Origin: Alphaproteobacteria bacterium
GTDB lineage: Bacteria > Pseudomonadota > Alphaproteobacteria > Bin95
Direction: 5' to 3'
Assembly (NCBI GenBank): GCA_022822125.1
Contig: JAJECF010000058.1
Coordinates: 1-54,355 of the forward strand
DNA length: 54,355 nucleotides
Below are positions 1 to 9,121 of the stretch, in pieces. The notes beneath the pieces were generated by a model. That model searched no databases, had not been told where the DNA came from, and worked only from the letters and a program-made list of their open reading frames with translations. The stretch's first letter is position 1. Each line of letters opens with the position of its first letter. The position numbers were made by a program, and so were the translations under genes.

Positions 1-157
1 AAAAAGGACATCTGGCTCCGTCCTCTCCGAAAAGATTGGCAGCGCACCCTCAATCGGTAGAATCACACCTGTCGCGGCTGGTGCGAGCATGCCAACGAGC
101 GGATAACCCACTCCTCATCCCCCGGGACCCGAACGGATACATCGGAACGGACCGGCC

Positions 158-331
158 CTAACCCAACGCGGCCACGAGGCCGATGACGAGGCCGATGAGG
201 CCGATGACGGTGATGACGCTGCCGCCGACCTTGGCCTGCAGGCCGTCATCGCTGCCGAAGCCCGTGCGCATGGCGACGATGCCCAGTATCGCGACCAGGG
301 CGGACATGACCAGACCGAGCGCTGTGCCCAT
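158..331 (-). CDS. small two-helix membrane protein (57 aa)
   Basis: This short reading frame runs from an ATG at 331 to a TAG at 158-160. A purine-rich ribosome site (GAGGGG) lies about 8 bases before the ATG. The product is almost entirely hydrophobic, with two predicted membrane helices (residues about 3-20 and 36-56) joined by a short loop RTGFGSDDGLQAKVGG. It starts 47 bp after the stop of the ABC permease gene on the same strand, so it is probably the last gene of the transporter operon. I do not recognise a family. It could be a small accessory subunit of the importer or an unrelated membrane peptide. The start, ribosome site and helices are seen directly; expression is inferred. Confidence 0.55.
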   Translation of the reverse strand: MGTALGLVMSALVAILGIVAMRTGFGSDDGLQAKVGGSVITVIGLIGLVIGLVAALG

Positions 332-378
332 CGTGTTTTCCCCTCGTCTTGCCGCCGCCGCAAGCCGGAACGGCGGTT

Positions 379-1233
379 CTACTGCGGCGACATGCCCCTG
401 AGCCGCTCGGAGCGCCGCCGCAACAATTCGACGGTGGTCAGCAGGCAGATCGAGACGACCACCAGGATCGTGGCGACCGCGAGAATCGTCGGGCTGATCT
501 GTTCGCGCAGGCCGGTGAACATCTGCCAGGGCAGGGTTTTCTGGCCGGCCGAGCCGACGAACAGCACCACGACCACCTCGTCGAAGGACGTAATGAAGGC
601 GAACAGCCCGCCGGAAATCACCCCGGGCAGGATCAGCGGCGCCTGCACCTTGAAGAAGGTCCGCACCGGGTTGGCGCCGAGATTGGCGGCAGCGCGCGTC
701 AGGCTCCGGTCGAAGCCGACCAGGGTTGCGGTCACCGTGATGATGACGAACGGGATGCCGAGCGCGGCATGGGCCAGCACAACCCCGACATAGGTGCCCT
801 GAAGGCCGATGCGGGAGTAGAAGAAATACATGCCGGCCGCCGAGATGATGAGCGGTACGATCATCGGCGAGATCAGCACCGCCATGATCGCGCCCCTGAA
901 CGGCACATGGCTCTGCGACAGGCCGATGGCGGCGAGCGTGCCCAGGCTTACCGAAAGCAGGGTGGCGACGGGCGCGATGCGCACGGAGTTATAGAGCGCA
1001 TTCTGCCAGTCGATATTGGTGAAGAAGTCGTTGTAGTTGACCAGGCTGTAGGCGCCTGCCTCGAAGGCCAGCATTTCGGGCGTGAAGGTGAAGTAGGGCA
1101 GCGAGTTGAAGCTGAGCGGAATGATGACCAGCAGGGGGAAGATGAGGAAGAAGAAGACCAGCGCGCAGATCGCGCGGAAGCTCCAGTACCAGAGCTTCTG
1201 GCCGGTCGATGCGTAAGGCGGCAGTGCGGCCAT
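379..1233 (-). CDS. ABC transporter permease, PotC-like (polyamine/putrescine type)
   Basis: This is an inner-membrane permease of 284 aa, the usual size for the PotC/PotI class of importers. It has about six membrane helices, starting near residue 20, and a typical EAA cytoplasmic loop (AAANLGANPVRTFFKVQAPL, about residues 185-204) that docks on the ATPase. It would form the channel together with the PotB-like permease, whose stop lies only 5 bp upstream of this start, so the two are co-transcribed and probably translationally coupled. The sequence shows the class of importer but not its substrate; polyamines, amino-acid derivatives or other small cations are all possible. Confidence 0.9.
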   Translation of the reverse strand: MAALPPYASTGQKLWYWSFRAICALVFFFLIFPLLVIIPLSFNSLPYFTFTPEMLAFEAGAYSLVNYNDFFTNIDWQNALYNSVRIAPVATLLSVSLGTLAAIGLSQSHVPFRGAIMAVLISPMIVPLIISAAGMYFFYSRIGLQGTYVGVVLAHAALGIPFVIITVTATLVGFDRSLTRAAANLGANPVRTFFKVQAPLILPGVISGGLFAFITSFDEVVVVLFVGSAGQKTLPWQMFTGLREQISPTILAVATILVVVSICLLTTVELLRRRSERLRGMSPQ

Positions 1234-1238
1234 GCCTG

Positions 1239-2507
1239 CTATCCCAGCTTCACATTGTCGATGCCGATGATCCTGTCGTAGATCCAGTAGAGGACCAGCA
1301 CGACCATCAGCAGGATGACGCCCAGCGCCGCGGCGAGCCCCCAGTTGAGGCTCGACGAGATGTGGTAGGCGATCCGGTTGGAAATGAAGGTGCCCGACGT
1401 GCCGCCGACCAGTTCGGGCGTGATGTAGTAGCCGATGGAGAGGATGAAGACGAGGATTGCGCCCGCTCCGATGCCCGGCACGCTTTGCGGGAAATAGACC
1501 CGCCAGAACGCCGTCCAGTCGGTTGCGCCCAGGGATTTGGCGGCGCGCATATAGGTCGGCGGGATCGTGCGCATCACCGAATAGAGCGGCAGTATCATGA
1601 AAGGCAGCAGGATGTGCGTCATGGCGATGATCGTGCCGGTCTGGTTGTTGATCATCGCGAGCCGCGCATCGTCTGCGATCAGGCCCAGGAAGACGAGTGT
1701 GTCATTGATGACGCCCTGCTGCTGGAGCAGCACCTTCCAGGCCGAGGTGCGGACGAGCAGCGAGGTCCAGAACGGCAGCAGCACGAGGATCATCAGCACG
1801 TTCGACGTGCGCATGGGCAGGGTCGCCAGCAGGAAGGCGGCCGGATAGCCGATGATGAGGCAGGCCACGGTGATGGCGATGCTCAGCAGCAATGTGCGCT
1901 CGAACAGGAAGAGGTAGATGCGCTCGTTATCCGGTTTCCATTCGATGCCGCCGGTCCCGAGTTTCGTATCGACGGAACTGAGGAAGTAGCCCGATGTGTA
2001 GGAGCCGGAAAACCGCTTGATGACCGTCCAGGTCCCGGGATCGGTCCAGCTCTTGTGGACTTTCGCGAACTGGGCGGCGAGGTCGCCGTCCTCCTCCATT
2101 CGCTTGACGCGCCGTCCCGTCTTGCGGAACAGGCTGGCAATGCCCGTCCGCTCGTAATTCAGCCGCGAGCCGAGCTTGGTATGCGCCTTGGCCGCCACGG
2201 CGACGAGCAGGTCCTGGTGCAGCGCGGCGAAAACCTCTTCGCCCGGCGGCTGGCCCGAAGTCTCGTCCCAGTCCTCCAGCGCCGCCACGGTGAGCGGCAA
2301 TGTCTCGGGTACGATCGCGTTTTCGATCGAGCGGAACAGCATGTCGGCGATCGGCGCGACGAAGGAGACGAGGACGAAGATCAGCAGCGGCGCAATCAGG
2401 GCCAGCGCCCGCAGCTTCTGCAGGCGGAGCGCACGCGCCAGCGACTGCCGCAGCGGGCGGCCGTCGGCTGCGAGGATCGGACCGGAACTCTGTTCGCCGT
2501 TCGCCAT
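1239..2507 (-). CDS. ABC transporter permease, PotB-like, with large periplasmic insert
   Basis: This 422-aa membrane permease pairs with the PotC-like subunit. The EAA loop is clear (RAAKSLGATDWTAFWRVYFP, about residues 315-334). It is about 130 aa longer than a standard PotB. The excess lies between the first helix (LLIFVLVSFVAPIADMLF) and the second (LLLSIAITVACLIIGYPAAF) and is hydrophilic, so it should face the periplasm. Long PotB-like permeases of this kind occur in proteobacteria, so I read the insert as a family feature rather than a fusion. The gene lies between the binding-protein gene (73-bp gap containing a hairpin) and the second permease. Confidence 0.88.
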   Translation of the reverse strand: MANGEQSSGPILAADGRPLRQSLARALRLQKLRALALIAPLLIFVLVSFVAPIADMLFRSIENAIVPETLPLTVAALEDWDETSGQPPGEEVFAALHQDLLVAVAAKAHTKLGSRLNYERTGIASLFRKTGRRVKRMEEDGDLAAQFAKVHKSWTDPGTWTVIKRFSGSYTSGYFLSSVDTKLGTGGIEWKPDNERIYLFLFERTLLLSIAITVACLIIGYPAAFLLATLPMRTSNVLMILVLLPFWTSLLVRTSAWKVLLQQQGVINDTLVFLGLIADDARLAMINNQTGTIIAMTHILLPFMILPLYSVMRTIPPTYMRAAKSLGATDWTAFWRVYFPQSVPGIGAGAILVFILSIGYYITPELVGGTSGTFISNRIAYHISSSLNWGLAAALGVILLMVVLVLYWIYDRIIGIDNVKLG

Positions 2508-2545
2508 GGAACCCTGTGCGCCTTCGGTCGAAACCGGAAAAGAGC

Positions 2546-2567
2546 GGAGGGGCCCGAAAGCCCCTCC
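2546..2567 (-). terminator. intercistronic hairpin after the binding-protein gene
   Basis: An 8-bp perfect G/C stem (GGAGGGGC / GCCCCTCC) with a 6-base loop lies in the 73-bp gap between the solute-binding-protein stop and the next permease start. Read on the minus strand it is followed by a short U-rich stretch (CUCUUUUCC). Hairpins here commonly protect the upstream message or act as partial terminators, so that binding protein is made in excess over permease. The structure is seen; the function is inferred. Confidence 0.5.
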
Positions 2568-2580
2568 TTACAGGAAAGCC

Positions 2581-3678
2581 CTACTTGGCGAGCCAGGTCT
2601 GGAACTTCGCGTCGATGTCGTCGCGATAGTCCGCCCAGAACTCGTAATTGTAGAGCAGCGTATTGCTCATGTTGCTCGGCTCGTTCGGCATGTGCGGGGC
2701 CATTTCGATTCCGAGGCTCGCATGTTTGCCGACCATCGGCGCCGAAGACGCGCGCGCCGGGCCGTAGGAGATGTATTTCGCCTGGTCCGCAAGGCGCTGG
2801 GTGTCGGTGGCGAAATGGAGATAGTGCAGCGCGCGCTTCTTGCGCTCGTCGCTGAGATTCTCCGGGACGATCCACCCGTCGAGGTCGAACACCTGGCCGT
2901 CCCACAGCATCGCGACCGGCTGCTTGTCTTCCTCGATCAGCTTGAACAGGCGGCCGTTATAGGTCGAGCCGATCACGACTTCGCCGTCGGCCAGAAGCTG
3001 CGGCGTGTCCGCGCCGGCGGACCACCACACGACCTGGTCCTTGATCGTATCGAGCTTGGCGAAGGCGCGCGCCTGGCCTTCCTCGGTCGCCAGCTGATCG
3101 TAAATGTCCGCCATGGCGACGCCGTCGCACATCAGCGCCCATTCCATATTGTTGATCGGGCGCTTCTCGAGGCTGCGCTTGCCGGGATAGGTTTCCAGAT
3201 CGAACACCGCGCACACGTCCTTGGGCGGCGTGTCGCCGACCATGTCGGTGCGGTAGCCGAAGGTCGTCGAATAGACGATCTGCGGGATGAAGCAGGACGA
3301 CACCAGGAAGTCGCCGAAATCCTCGGACGCAGGCGTGCCGTCGGGCGCAGCCGCCAGCATGGCGTCCGGGTCGACCTCCATCGCGAGGCCTTCGTCGCAA
3401 AGCCGGATGGCGTCCGATGCGACCACATCGACCACATCCCAGGTCGTGTTGCCGGCTTCGGCCATGGCGCGCAGCTTGGCGACCGCCTCCGCGGCGCTCT
3501 CGTCGTTGATGATGTTCACGCCCGGATTCATTTCCATATAGGGCTTGTGATAGGCGTTCATCTGCGACGCGGAATAAGCGCCGCCCCAGGACACGATGGT
3601 CATGTCCTCCGCCTGCGCTGCGCCGGCCGCCGCTGCGGAGGCGACCGCGCCGGCGGCAAGGAATGTTCTAAGTCTCAT
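2581..3678 (-). CDS. extracellular solute-binding protein, PotD-like
   Basis: This is the periplasmic binding protein of the ABC importer, 365 aa. I chose the ATG at 3678, eight codons inside the longest frame. It has a ribosome site (GGGAGA) at good spacing and is directly followed by a Sec signal peptide: MRLR, a hydrophobic Ala-rich core, and an AQA cleavage site near residue 23. The mature start (MTIVSWGGAYSASQMNAYHK) is typical of spermidine/putrescine-class binding proteins (family SBP_bac_8-like). It lies between the ATPase gene upstream and the permeases downstream. Substrate specificity cannot be read from the sequence. Confidence 0.88.
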   Translation of the reverse strand: MRLRTFLAAGAVASAAAAGAAQAEDMTIVSWGGAYSASQMNAYHKPYMEMNPGVNIINDESAAEAVAKLRAMAEAGNTTWDVVDVVASDAIRLCDEGLAMEVDPDAMLAAAPDGTPASEDFGDFLVSSCFIPQIVYSTTFGYRTDMVGDTPPKDVCAVFDLETYPGKRSLEKRPINNMEWALMCDGVAMADIYDQLATEEGQARAFAKLDTIKDQVVWWSAGADTPQLLADGEVVIGSTYNGRLFKLIEEDKQPVAMLWDGQVFDLDGWIVPENLSDERKKRALHYLHFATDTQRLADQAKYISYGPARASSAPMVGKHASLGIEMAPHMPNEPSNMSNTLLYNYEFWADYRDDIDAKFQTWLAK

Positions 3679-3762
3679 GTGGCGTTCTCCCTTGTTTACC
3701 ACTCGTTCGGTTCGGGCGCGGCGCAGCGCGAAAAAGCAGCCGCGCCGTATCCGGGTTGCCGT

Positions 3763-4857
3763 TCACACTGCGTCCAGGGCCCTGCAATCGCTTGTCAGCC
3801 AGCCTATGGGGGTCGTTTCTCCGACCTTCAGCACCGAATGTTTGGCGGAATTCGGGATCTTGACGACGAAATCGTCGCGGCCCGCAACCTCCATCCGGCA
3901 ACGGATATGGTCCCCCAGATAAATCAGCTCGACCACCCGGCCATCCAGCCGGTTGGGGGCCGAAGGCTCCGCGATCAACACGCGCTCGGGCCGGATCGAC
4001 AGCATCGTGCGGGACTCTGCCGCCCCGCAATTGATCGCCACGGCCCCGATCTCTCCGCCGCCGTCGAGACGCACGCGCGCCTCGCCGTCCGCAACCGCCT
4101 CGACCGTGCCGTCCAGCTTGTTGTTCTCGCCGATGAACTGGGCCACGAACGCATTTTCGGGCCGTTCGTAGAGGTCTTCCGGAGGCGCGAGCTGCTGGAT
4201 CACGCCGTCATTGAAGACGGCGATCCGGTCCGACATGGTCAGCGCTTCCGACTGGTCGTGCGTGACATAGACGACCGTGACGCCGAGCCGTTCGTGCAGA
4301 TGCTTGATTTCATATTGCATATGCTCGCGCAGCTGTTTGTCGAGCGCGCCCAGCGGCTCGTCCATCAGCACGAGGTCGGGCTCGAACACCAGGGCGCGCG
4401 CGAGCGCCACGCGCTGTTGCTGGCCGCCCGAAAGCTGCGCCGGGCGGCGCCCTGCGAATTCCGAACCGCCCATCTGCACCATGTCCAGCGCGCGGTTGAC
4501 TTTCTCTGTGACCTCGGCGCGGCTCATCCGGCGCACCTGCAGCGGGAAAGCCAGGTTCTCCGCGATCGTCATATGCGGGAAGAGGGCGTAGTTCTGGAAC
4601 ACCATCCCGATGCCGCGCTTGTGCGGCGGGATATTGTTGATCGGGCGGCCGTCGAGGCTGATGCTGCCATGGGTGGCGACCTCGAACCCGGCCAGCATCA
4701 TCAGGCAGGTGGTCTTCCCCGACCCGGAGGGGCCGAGCATCGTCAGAAACTCGCCGCGTGCGATATCGAGGTTGAGGTTCTTGACGACGAGCGATACGCC
4801 GTCATAGCTCTTCTGTACACCGTCGAATTCGACGAAAGCGCGGTCGCGGTCCGGCAC
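3763..4857 (-). CDS. ABC transporter ATP-binding protein, PotA-like
   Basis: This is the ATPase subunit (364 aa) that powers the importer. The nucleotide-binding domain shows Walker A (GPSGSGKT), the ABC signature (LSGGQQQR), Walker B with D-loop ([12 protein letters not shown]) and the switch histidine (VTHDQSEA). The C-terminal third is a TOBE-type regulatory domain, as in PotA, MalK and UgpC. The frame is open for 48 codons upstream, but the GTG at 4857 is preceded by AGGAG at ideal spacing and gives the usual family N-terminus, so I use it. This is the first gene of the minus-strand operon. Its promoter should lie in the 160-bp divergent spacer shared with the DUF4170 gene. Confidence 0.92.
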   Translation of the reverse strand: MPDRDRAFVEFDGVQKSYDGVSLVVKNLNLDIARGEFLTMLGPSGSGKTTCLMMLAGFEVATHGSISLDGRPINNIPPHKRGIGMVFQNYALFPHMTIAENLAFPLQVRRMSRAEVTEKVNRALDMVQMGGSEFAGRRPAQLSGGQQQRVALARALVFEPDLVLMDEPLGALDKQLREHMQYEIKHLHERLGVTVVYVTHDQSEALTMSDRIAVFNDGVIQQLAPPEDLYERPENAFVAQFIGENNKLDGTVEAVADGEARVRLDGGGEIGAVAINCGAAESRTMLSIRPERVLIAEPSAPNRLDGRVVELIYLGDHIRCRMEVAGRDDFVVKIPNSAKHSVLKVGETTPIGWLTSDCRALDAV

Positions 4858-5018
4858 GATGTCTCCTGCTGCCAGCGAGTTGCGGACAGACGCTAACACA
4901 AACCGGACGGCAGTCGAAAGGGGGCTGGAACCCTTCGACCGCCGGGCGGGGTTTCGCGCCCATGCGCTTGCTGCTATTCGCCATGGGTCCGCAACCCTCA
5001 AGCGCGGGAATTCCCGGT

Positions 5019-5261
5019 ATGGCCCAACAACTCCTTCACCTCGTTTTCGGCGGGCGCCTGACGAACCCGGACGGAACCGAATTCGCCGACCTCGGCGCTC
5101 TCGATATCGTCGGCATCTACCCCAATTACGCCGAAGCCGCCCGGGCCTGGCGGGGCAAGGCGCAGGGCACGGTGGACGATGCGCATATGCGCTATTTCGT
5201 CGTGCATCTGCACCGCCTGCTGGACCCCGACAACCACGAACATGCGGAAGGACATTGCTGA
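5019..5261 (+). CDS. DUF4170 family protein
   Basis: A small cytosolic protein (80 aa) of the alphaproteobacterial DUF4170 family, recognised from LLHLVFGGRLTNPDGTEF, DIVGIYPNYAEAARAWRGKA and HMRYFVVHLHRLLDPD. The function of the family is unknown. I place the start at the internal ATG 5019 because homologues begin just before LLHLVFGG; upstream ATGs at 4962 and 4983 are in frame and none has a convincing ribosome site, so the start is uncertain. The stop overlaps the start of the next gene (TGATG), so the two are translationally coupled. Confidence 0.75.
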   Translation: MAQQLLHLVFGGRLTNPDGTEFADLGALDIVGIYPNYAEAARAWRGKAQGTVDDAHMRYFVVHLHRLLDPDNHEHAEGHC

Positions 5262-6901
5262 TGGATGGAGGCGAAGCCCTGGTGGAGACGCTTGCGGCAT
5301 GGGGCGTCGAGGCCGCCTTCGCCGTTCCGGGCGAAAGTTATCTTCCGGTCCTCGCCGCGCTCCAGCGCCGGGCCAACGCCATCCGCCTCGTTACGCCCCG
5401 GCATGAGTCCGGCGTCACCTTCGCCTGCGCGGCCTATGGCAGGATTGCCGGCAAGCCGGCGGTCGGCCTCGTCAGCCGCGGGCCGGGCTCCACAAATGCT
5501 TCCATCGGATTGCATGTCGCGCGGCAGGATTCGGTGCCGATGCTGCTGGTCATCGGCGATGTGCCGACGGCGTCCAAGGGCCGCGAAGCCTTCCAGGAAA
5601 TAGATTACCACAAGATGTTCTCCGGCATTGCGAAGGCAGTGCTCGAACCGGAAACCGCCGCAGAGGCGCCCGCCGAGGCCGCTCGCGCGCTGGAACTCGC
5701 CACGGCGGGGCGGCCGGGCCCGGTCGTGCTGGTGATGCCGAAGGACATTTCGGACGGAGAGGCGGGCGCGCCCGCCATTCCCCCGCCGGCGCCGCGCGCG
5801 CCGCTGCTCCCGGACCCTGTGTCCATCGCCGGGGCCGCCCGGCTTGTCGATGCCGCCCGCAATCCGGTGGTTATCGCGGGCGAACTGATCGCATTCGAGG
5901 GCGCCGAGGGCCCGCTTGCGCAATTCGCCGAAGCGAGCGGGGCGGCGGTCACCGCCGCCTATCGCTGCCAGGACGCATTCCGCAACGACCACCCCGCTTA
6001 TATCGGCCATCTCGAAATCAACCGGGACGACTTCCAGGAACGGGCCTGGGAGGAAGCCGATCTCGTCATCGCCGCCGGGGCGCGGCTGGACGGGATCACG
6101 ACGCGCGACTTTTCCATGATCCGGGACGACCAGGCGCTGATCCATATTCATCCCGACGCCGAGGTGTTGGGGCGCTGGCCTTCCGGCATGGCGATCCGGG
6201 CCGATGCCGGGCCGGCGCTTGAGGCGCTTGCCGCTGCGGTTTCGACCGGCGGTCCGGCCCGCCGCGAATGGCGGGCAGGGCTGAACGAGGCGTATCGCCG
6301 CTTCTCCGAGCCCGGAGGCGTTGCCGTCCACGGTCGCGTCGATCTTGCCGAGATTGCGGCGCAGACGCGCCGGCTGCTGCCGCCCGACGCGGTCGTCATT
6401 ACGGACAGCGGCACCTTTGCGCGCTGGGTGCATCGCTACTTCCGGTTCGAGGGGCCGCGCACGCAGGCCGGCCCGATGGCTGGCGCGATGGGCTACGGCG
6501 TGCCGGGAGGCATCGGCGCAGCGCTCGTCCGGTCGCCGGTCGTCGTTTTCGTCGGCGACGGCGGCTTCCTGATGACGGGGCAGGAGGCCGTGACGCTGGC
6601 GCAGGAGCGTCTGCCGGTGAAAATCGTCGTCTGCGACAACCATGCCTGGGGCTCGATCCTGACCTCGCAGCAGACGCGCTACGGCGAAGACGGCATTTTC
6701 GGCACGAGGCTGGAGAGCCCGGATTTCGAGGCTATCGGTCGGGCCTACGGCCTCTATGCAAGCCGCGTGCGGGAGACTGCAGAATTCGCCGGCGCCCTTT
6801 CTGCCGCGCTCGCGCATCCGGGGCCGGCGCTGATCCACCTGGAGCTCGACGAGCGCGATATCTCCCCGTTCACCGGAACGGCGCAGTCCTACCGCGTATG
6901 A
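5261..6901 (+). CDS. thiamine-diphosphate-dependent enzyme (acetolactate synthase-like)
   Basis: A 546-aa ThDP enzyme of the acetolactate synthase/benzoylformate decarboxylase superfamily. The N-terminal pyrimidine-binding domain carries the cofactor-activating glutamate (TPRHESGVTFA, Glu49). The central domain (about 190-330) is the dehydrogenase-fold spacer. The C-terminal domain holds the ThDP-Mg motif, GDGGFLMTG near residue 431 followed about 26 residues later by CDNHAWG. No FAD or regulatory subunit is nearby, so a true biosynthetic acetolactate synthase is unlikely; 2-oxoacid decarboxylation or carboligation is more probable. It begins by overlapping the DUF4170 stop. The frame is open far upstream, but only this ATG gives the family N-terminus. 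Confidence 0.82.
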   Translation: MDGGEALVETLAAWGVEAAFAVPGESYLPVLAALQRRANAIRLVTPRHESGVTFACAAYGRIAGKPAVGLVSRGPGSTNASIGLHVARQDSVPMLLVIGDVPTASKGREAFQEIDYHKMFSGIAKAVLEPETAAEAPAEAARALELATAGRPGPVVLVMPKDISDGEAGAPAIPPPAPRAPLLPDPVSIAGAARLVDAARNPVVIAGELIAFEGAEGPLAQFAEASGAAVTAAYRCQDAFRNDHPAYIGHLEINRDDFQERAWEEADLVIAAGARLDGITTRDFSMIRDDQALIHIHPDAEVLGRWPSGMAIRADAGPALEALAAAVSTGGPARREWRAGLNEAYRRFSEPGGVAVHGRVDLAEIAAQTRRLLPPDAVVITDSGTFARWVHRYFRFEGPRTQAGPMAGAMGYGVPGGIGAALVRSPVVVFVGDGGFLMTGQEAVTLAQERLPVKIVVCDNHAWGSILTSQQTRYGEDGIFGTRLESPDFEAIGRAYGLYASRVRETAEFAGALSAALAHPGPALIHLELDERDISPFTGTAQSYRV

Positions 6902-7000
6902 CCGCGGCGCGAATGGCGCCGTCCGGCCCTCCTTGAAGCCGGACTCCTGCTCCTCTAGCGTGAGGCGCCGCAGGTTCGAGGCCCGAGGGGGAAAGCCGGC

Positions 7001-9121
7001 ATGACCATCCGCATCGACACGCTCGACGCCTTTTTCAATCCCCGGTCGGTGGCCATTGTCGGCGCTTCGTCGAATTTCGCCAAGATCGGCGGCCGGCCGG
7101 TCCACAACATGAAGATTTCCGGCTACCGCGGGAACGTCTATCCGGTCAATCCGGGCGCGGCCGAGATCCAGGGCCTGCCCGCCTTCCCCGGCATCGGCGA
7201 TATTCCGGGCGCGGTCGATATGGCTGTGATCGTGGTGCCGATGCCCCATGTGGAAGCAGCGGTGACGGCCTGCATCGAAAAGGGCGTGAAGGCCGCCATC
7301 GTGCTGTCTTCCGGCTTCGCGGAGATTTCCGAGGACGGCGCGCGGGCGCAGCGCCGCCTCGCCGATCTCGGCGCCGAAGGCGGGCTCCGCATCATGGGGC
7401 CCAATTGCATGGGCGTGATGAACACCGGCGCCGGCATGATCGCCACCTTCATCTCCGCCATCGGCGATACGGGGCCGGAAACGGGCACGATTTCCGTCGC
7501 CGCGCAGTCCGGGGCGTTCGGCGGCCATTGCTTCACGCTTGCGCGCGAACGCGGCCTCGGCCTCAACCTCTGGGCGACCATGGGCAATCAGTGCGACGTC
7601 GAGTTTTCCGACTGCCTTGCCTATATGGCGCAGGACCCCGGCACCAGCGTCGTGCTCGGCTACATGGAAGGCGTGCAGGACGCGGACAAGCTGGTCGAGG
7701 CGCTGGAGATTGCGCGCGCGGCCGAGAAGCCGGTCGTGCTGATGAAGGTCGGGCGCTCGGAAGTCGGCACTGCGGCCGCAGCCTCGCACACGGCGTCGCT
7801 CACTGGCTCCGACGCCGTCTTCGATGCGCTGCTTCGCCAGTACAACGTGTTTCGCCCCCACAGCATCGACGAGATGTTCGATGTCGGCTACGCCTTTGCC
7901 GGCGGCGTGCTGCCGAAAAGCGCGAAAACCGGCATCGTCACGGTTTCCGGCGGGGTCGGCGTCATCATGGCGGATGCGGCGGAGGATGCGGGCCTCGAAT
8001 TGCCGCCGCTGCCGGAGGCGACGCAGGAGCGGATGAAGGCGCTTGTGCCCTTCGCCGGCACTCGCAACCCTCTGGACGTGACGGCGCAGTTCATCAACGA
8101 CGCGACGCTGATGGAGACGATGTACGGCGCCCTGCTGGACGAGGGCGACTATGCAAGCGCGGTCTGCTTCCTGGCGGGCGTCGGCCTGAACCCGCTGATG
8201 ATGAAGGAGCTGGAGCCGAGTCTGGACGCGGTGCGGCGGCGGTTCCCGGACCATCTGCACATGCTCGCTATCCTGACCACGCCCGAGCGCCGGGCGCGCC
8301 TCCAGGCGATGGGCTATCTCTGCTACGAGGATCCGAGCCGGGCGATCCACGCGCTCGGCGTGCTGGCCCGCTATTCGGAGGCGTTGAAGCGGGGAGCGTC
8401 CGCGCCGCCGCCCGGCCTGCCGGCCGATGCGCCGAGGCTTGCCGCCGGAACGGACATCAACGAAGTCGAAGGCAAACGCATTCTCGCGGCCGCCGGCGTG
8501 CCGGCTGTGCCGGAGCGGCTTGCAGGCTCTGCCGGCGAGGCGGCCGAAGCGGCCGAAGCAGCCGGGTTTCCGGTCGTCATGAAGATCGTATCCCCCGACA
8601 TCCTGCACAAGTCCGAGATCGGCGGCGTCATCCTCCATGTCGCGTCGCGGGAAGCGGCGGAGACAGCCTATCGCGACCTGCTTGCGCGGGCCGAAACGCA
8701 TGCGCCCGATGCGCGGATCGACGGTGTGCTGGTGGCGCCGATGGTGTCGGGCGGCGTCGAGACGATATTGGGCGTCGTCCGCGACCCGGTGTTCGGTCCC
8801 GTCGTCATGTTCGGGCTCGGCGGCATCTTCGTCGAGGTGCTGAAGGATGTGACGTTCCGCATCGCGCCGTTCGGCATCGACGAGGCGCGCAGGATGATCC
8901 GCGAAGTGCGCGGCTATCCGATGCTGCAGGGCGTGCGCGGCGCGCCGCCTTCCGACGAGGAGGCGCTGGCGGAAGCGCTGGCCCGGCTGTCGGCGTTTGC
9001 GGCCGCCAATGCCGATGCGCTGGAGACCATCGACGTCAACCCGTTCATCGTGCTGCCGAAAGGGGAGGGCGCGCTCGCCGTGGACGCTCTGATTGCCGTG
9101 CGGGAAGACGCCGGGGGATGA
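7001..9121 (+). CDS. acyl-CoA synthetase, ADP(NDP)-forming
   Basis: A 706-aa single-chain acetyl/acyl-CoA synthetase (NDP-forming), which links acyl-CoA to acyl acid interconversion with ATP/ADP. Order of domains: CoA-binding Rossmann domain (SVAIVGASSNFAKIGGRP, from residue about 15), two flavodoxin-like succinyl-CoA-ligase domains with the phospho-histidine loop (ASHTASLTG, His263), and a C-terminal ATP-grasp domain (about 485-700; VMKIVSPDILHKSEIGGV). Full length for the family. Its last bases overlap the next gene by ATGA. With the thiolase-like and DUF35 genes it forms a coupled acyl-CoA operon; the substrate is unknown. Confidence 0.88.
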   Translation: MTIRIDTLDAFFNPRSVAIVGASSNFAKIGGRPVHNMKISGYRGNVYPVNPGAAEIQGLPAFPGIGDIPGAVDMAVIVVPMPHVEAAVTACIEKGVKAAIVLSSGFAEISEDGARAQRRLADLGAEGGLRIMGPNCMGVMNTGAGMIATFISAIGDTGPETGTISVAAQSGAFGGHCFTLARERGLGLNLWATMGNQCDVEFSDCLAYMAQDPGTSVVLGYMEGVQDADKLVEALEIARAAEKPVVLMKVGRSEVGTAAAASHTASLTGSDAVFDALLRQYNVFRPHSIDEMFDVGYAFAGGVLPKSAKTGIVTVSGGVGVIMADAAEDAGLELPPLPEATQERMKALVPFAGTRNPLDVTAQFINDATLMETMYGALLDEGDYASAVCFLAGVGLNPLMMKELEPSLDAVRRRFPDHLHMLAILTTPERRARLQAMGYLCYEDPSRAIHALGVLARYSEALKRGASAPPPGLPADAPRLAAGTDINEVEGKRILAAAGVPAVPERLAGSAGEAAEAAEAAGFPVVMKIVSPDILHKSEIGGVILHVASREAAETAYRDLLARAETHAPDARIDGVLVAPMVSGGVETILGVVRDPVFGPVVMFGLGGIFVEVLKDVTFRIAPFGIDEARRMIREVRGYPMLQGVRGAPPSDEEALAEALARLSAFAAANADALETIDVNPFIVLPKGEGALAVDALIAVREDAGG

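Noticed and set aside
158..4857. Naming the importer potABCD with spermidine as substrate
   Set aside because: The class is clear, but binding-pocket residues cannot be assigned here and the PotB-like subunit has a large insert; the substrate stays open.
5192..8701. A 1169-residue open frame on the minus strand
   Set aside because: It is antisense to the ThDP enzyme and acyl-CoA synthetase, both with clear motifs. Its translation is Arg/His/Asp-rich without any domain, a usual shadow in high-GC DNA.
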